DNA of 6,763 bases from the NCBI GenBank assembly GCA_045537495.1, contig JAZSPN010000108.1, positions 1 to 6,763 of the forward strand, written 5' to 3'. Below are positions 6,479 to 6,763 of this stretch, piece after piece. The stretch's first letter is position 1. Every line of letters starts with the position of its first letter. This DNA comes from UBA1425 sp045537495 (GTDB lineage: Bacteria; Bacillota; Clostridia; Oscillospirales; Acutalibacteraceae). The notes under the pieces were generated by a model. The model worked only from the letters and a program-made list of their open reading frames with translations. It was not told the origin of the DNA and made no database searches. The position numbers and the translations under genes are program-made.

Positions 6479-6763
6479 TTAAACTATTGTTCTCTTTGCC
6501 TGATCGTAGCTTGCTGAACCTGAAAGGATAGCCTTCATGATAGTCATATCCGTCGATGTGATATCGGTATCGTTGTAAAGGTTTGCAGCGTATACGTAGA
6601 CACTCGTGAACGATGCGGTCGTCGAACCCGTGAGATAGGTGTTCATGATAGTTCTGTCGGACGAGTTGATATATCCGTCACCGTTGATATCGCCGAAGAT
6701 AACAAGCGTGTACGTATCAATAACGTCACCCGTAAAGGCGTTTACAAGGTTTACCTTTGCGCC
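6479..6763 (-). CDS. C-terminal end of a secreted protein with a type I-like dockerin (start beyond window)
   Basis: Ninety-four codons enter from the high-coordinate edge and stop at TAA (6481-6479). Residues 24-36 of this fragment contain a good dockerin calcium loop, GDINGDGYINSSD (Asp25, Asn27, Asp29, Asn33, Asp36), followed by the helix RTIMNTYL. A second half, NLYNDTDITSTD (61-72) followed by MTIMKAIL, keeps the shape but has a Tyr at the third loop position. Ser-Ser and Ser-Thr sit where type I dockerins carry cohesin-recognition residues. Dockerins attach secreted enzymes or adhesins to cohesin-bearing scaffolds. The preceding VNAFTGDVIDTYTLVIF strand-like stretch is not enough to name the rest of the protein. 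Confidence 0.92.
   Translation of the reverse strand, partial: GAKVNLVNAFTGDVIDTYTLVIFGDINGDGYINSSDRTIMNTYLTGSTTASFTSVYVYAANLYNDTDITSTDMTIMKAILSGSASYDQAKRTIV

Overview
The window carries three genes for secreted proteins, all on the minus strand. Reading along the minus strand they are the end of a dockerin-bearing protein (6479-6763), a complete secreted glycoside-hydrolase-like enzyme (3433-6159), and the first 1040 residues of a large cell-surface or secreted repeat protein that runs off the low-coordinate edge (1-3120). Strong AGGAGG-type ribosome sites, Gram-positive-style signal peptides, a dockerin, InlB/Listeria-Bacteroides repeats, FIVAR-like and Big_3-like domains, and moderate G+C coding sequence with AT-rich spacers point to an anaerobic gut or rumen clostridium (Oscillospirales/Ruminococcus-like). 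That placement is an inference from style, not an identification.

Region 1 (1-3120): a very large open frame with no stop, running off the edge. It has a signal peptide, about 345 residues I do not recognise, a FIVAR-like helical domain, a MucBP-like segment, an InlB-type repeat, a right-handed beta-helix region with GLUG-like motifs, a divergent InlB repeat and a second, canonical InlB repeat. Region 2 (3121-3432): a promoter with a perfect TTGACA box, a 5' leader with hairpins and an AT-rich palindrome serve the repeat protein. A strong intrinsic terminator closes the preceding enzyme gene. Region 3 (3433-6159): the 908-residue enzyme has an N-terminal beta-rich domain, a GH71/99-like (WbsX-like) catalytic region with FYWTWH and TGWNEW motifs, a CBM9-like domain, a Big_3-like Ig domain and an odd aromatic/hydrophobic C-terminal tail.

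Region 4 (6160-6478) is the most unusual part. It is a 295-bp block bounded by outward-facing imperfect inverted repeats (about 32 of 42 positions identical), each folding into its own hairpin, with three further hairpins packed between 6325 and 6440. It resembles a MITE or palindromic intergenic element. One end forms a terminator-like hairpin with a U6 tract ending directly at the Shine-Dalgarno sequence of the enzyme gene. Any transcript entering the enzyme gene from upstream must therefore read through it, so it could act as an attenuator. Region 5 (6479-6763): the last 94 codons of a dockerin protein.

The three proteins fit an extracellular polysaccharide-degrading and adhesion programme. 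However, the terminator at 3374-3411, the separate promoter of the repeat gene and the structured block upstream of the enzyme suggest three separately controlled transcripts rather than one operon. I found no RNA gene, CRISPR array, transposase or known riboswitch.
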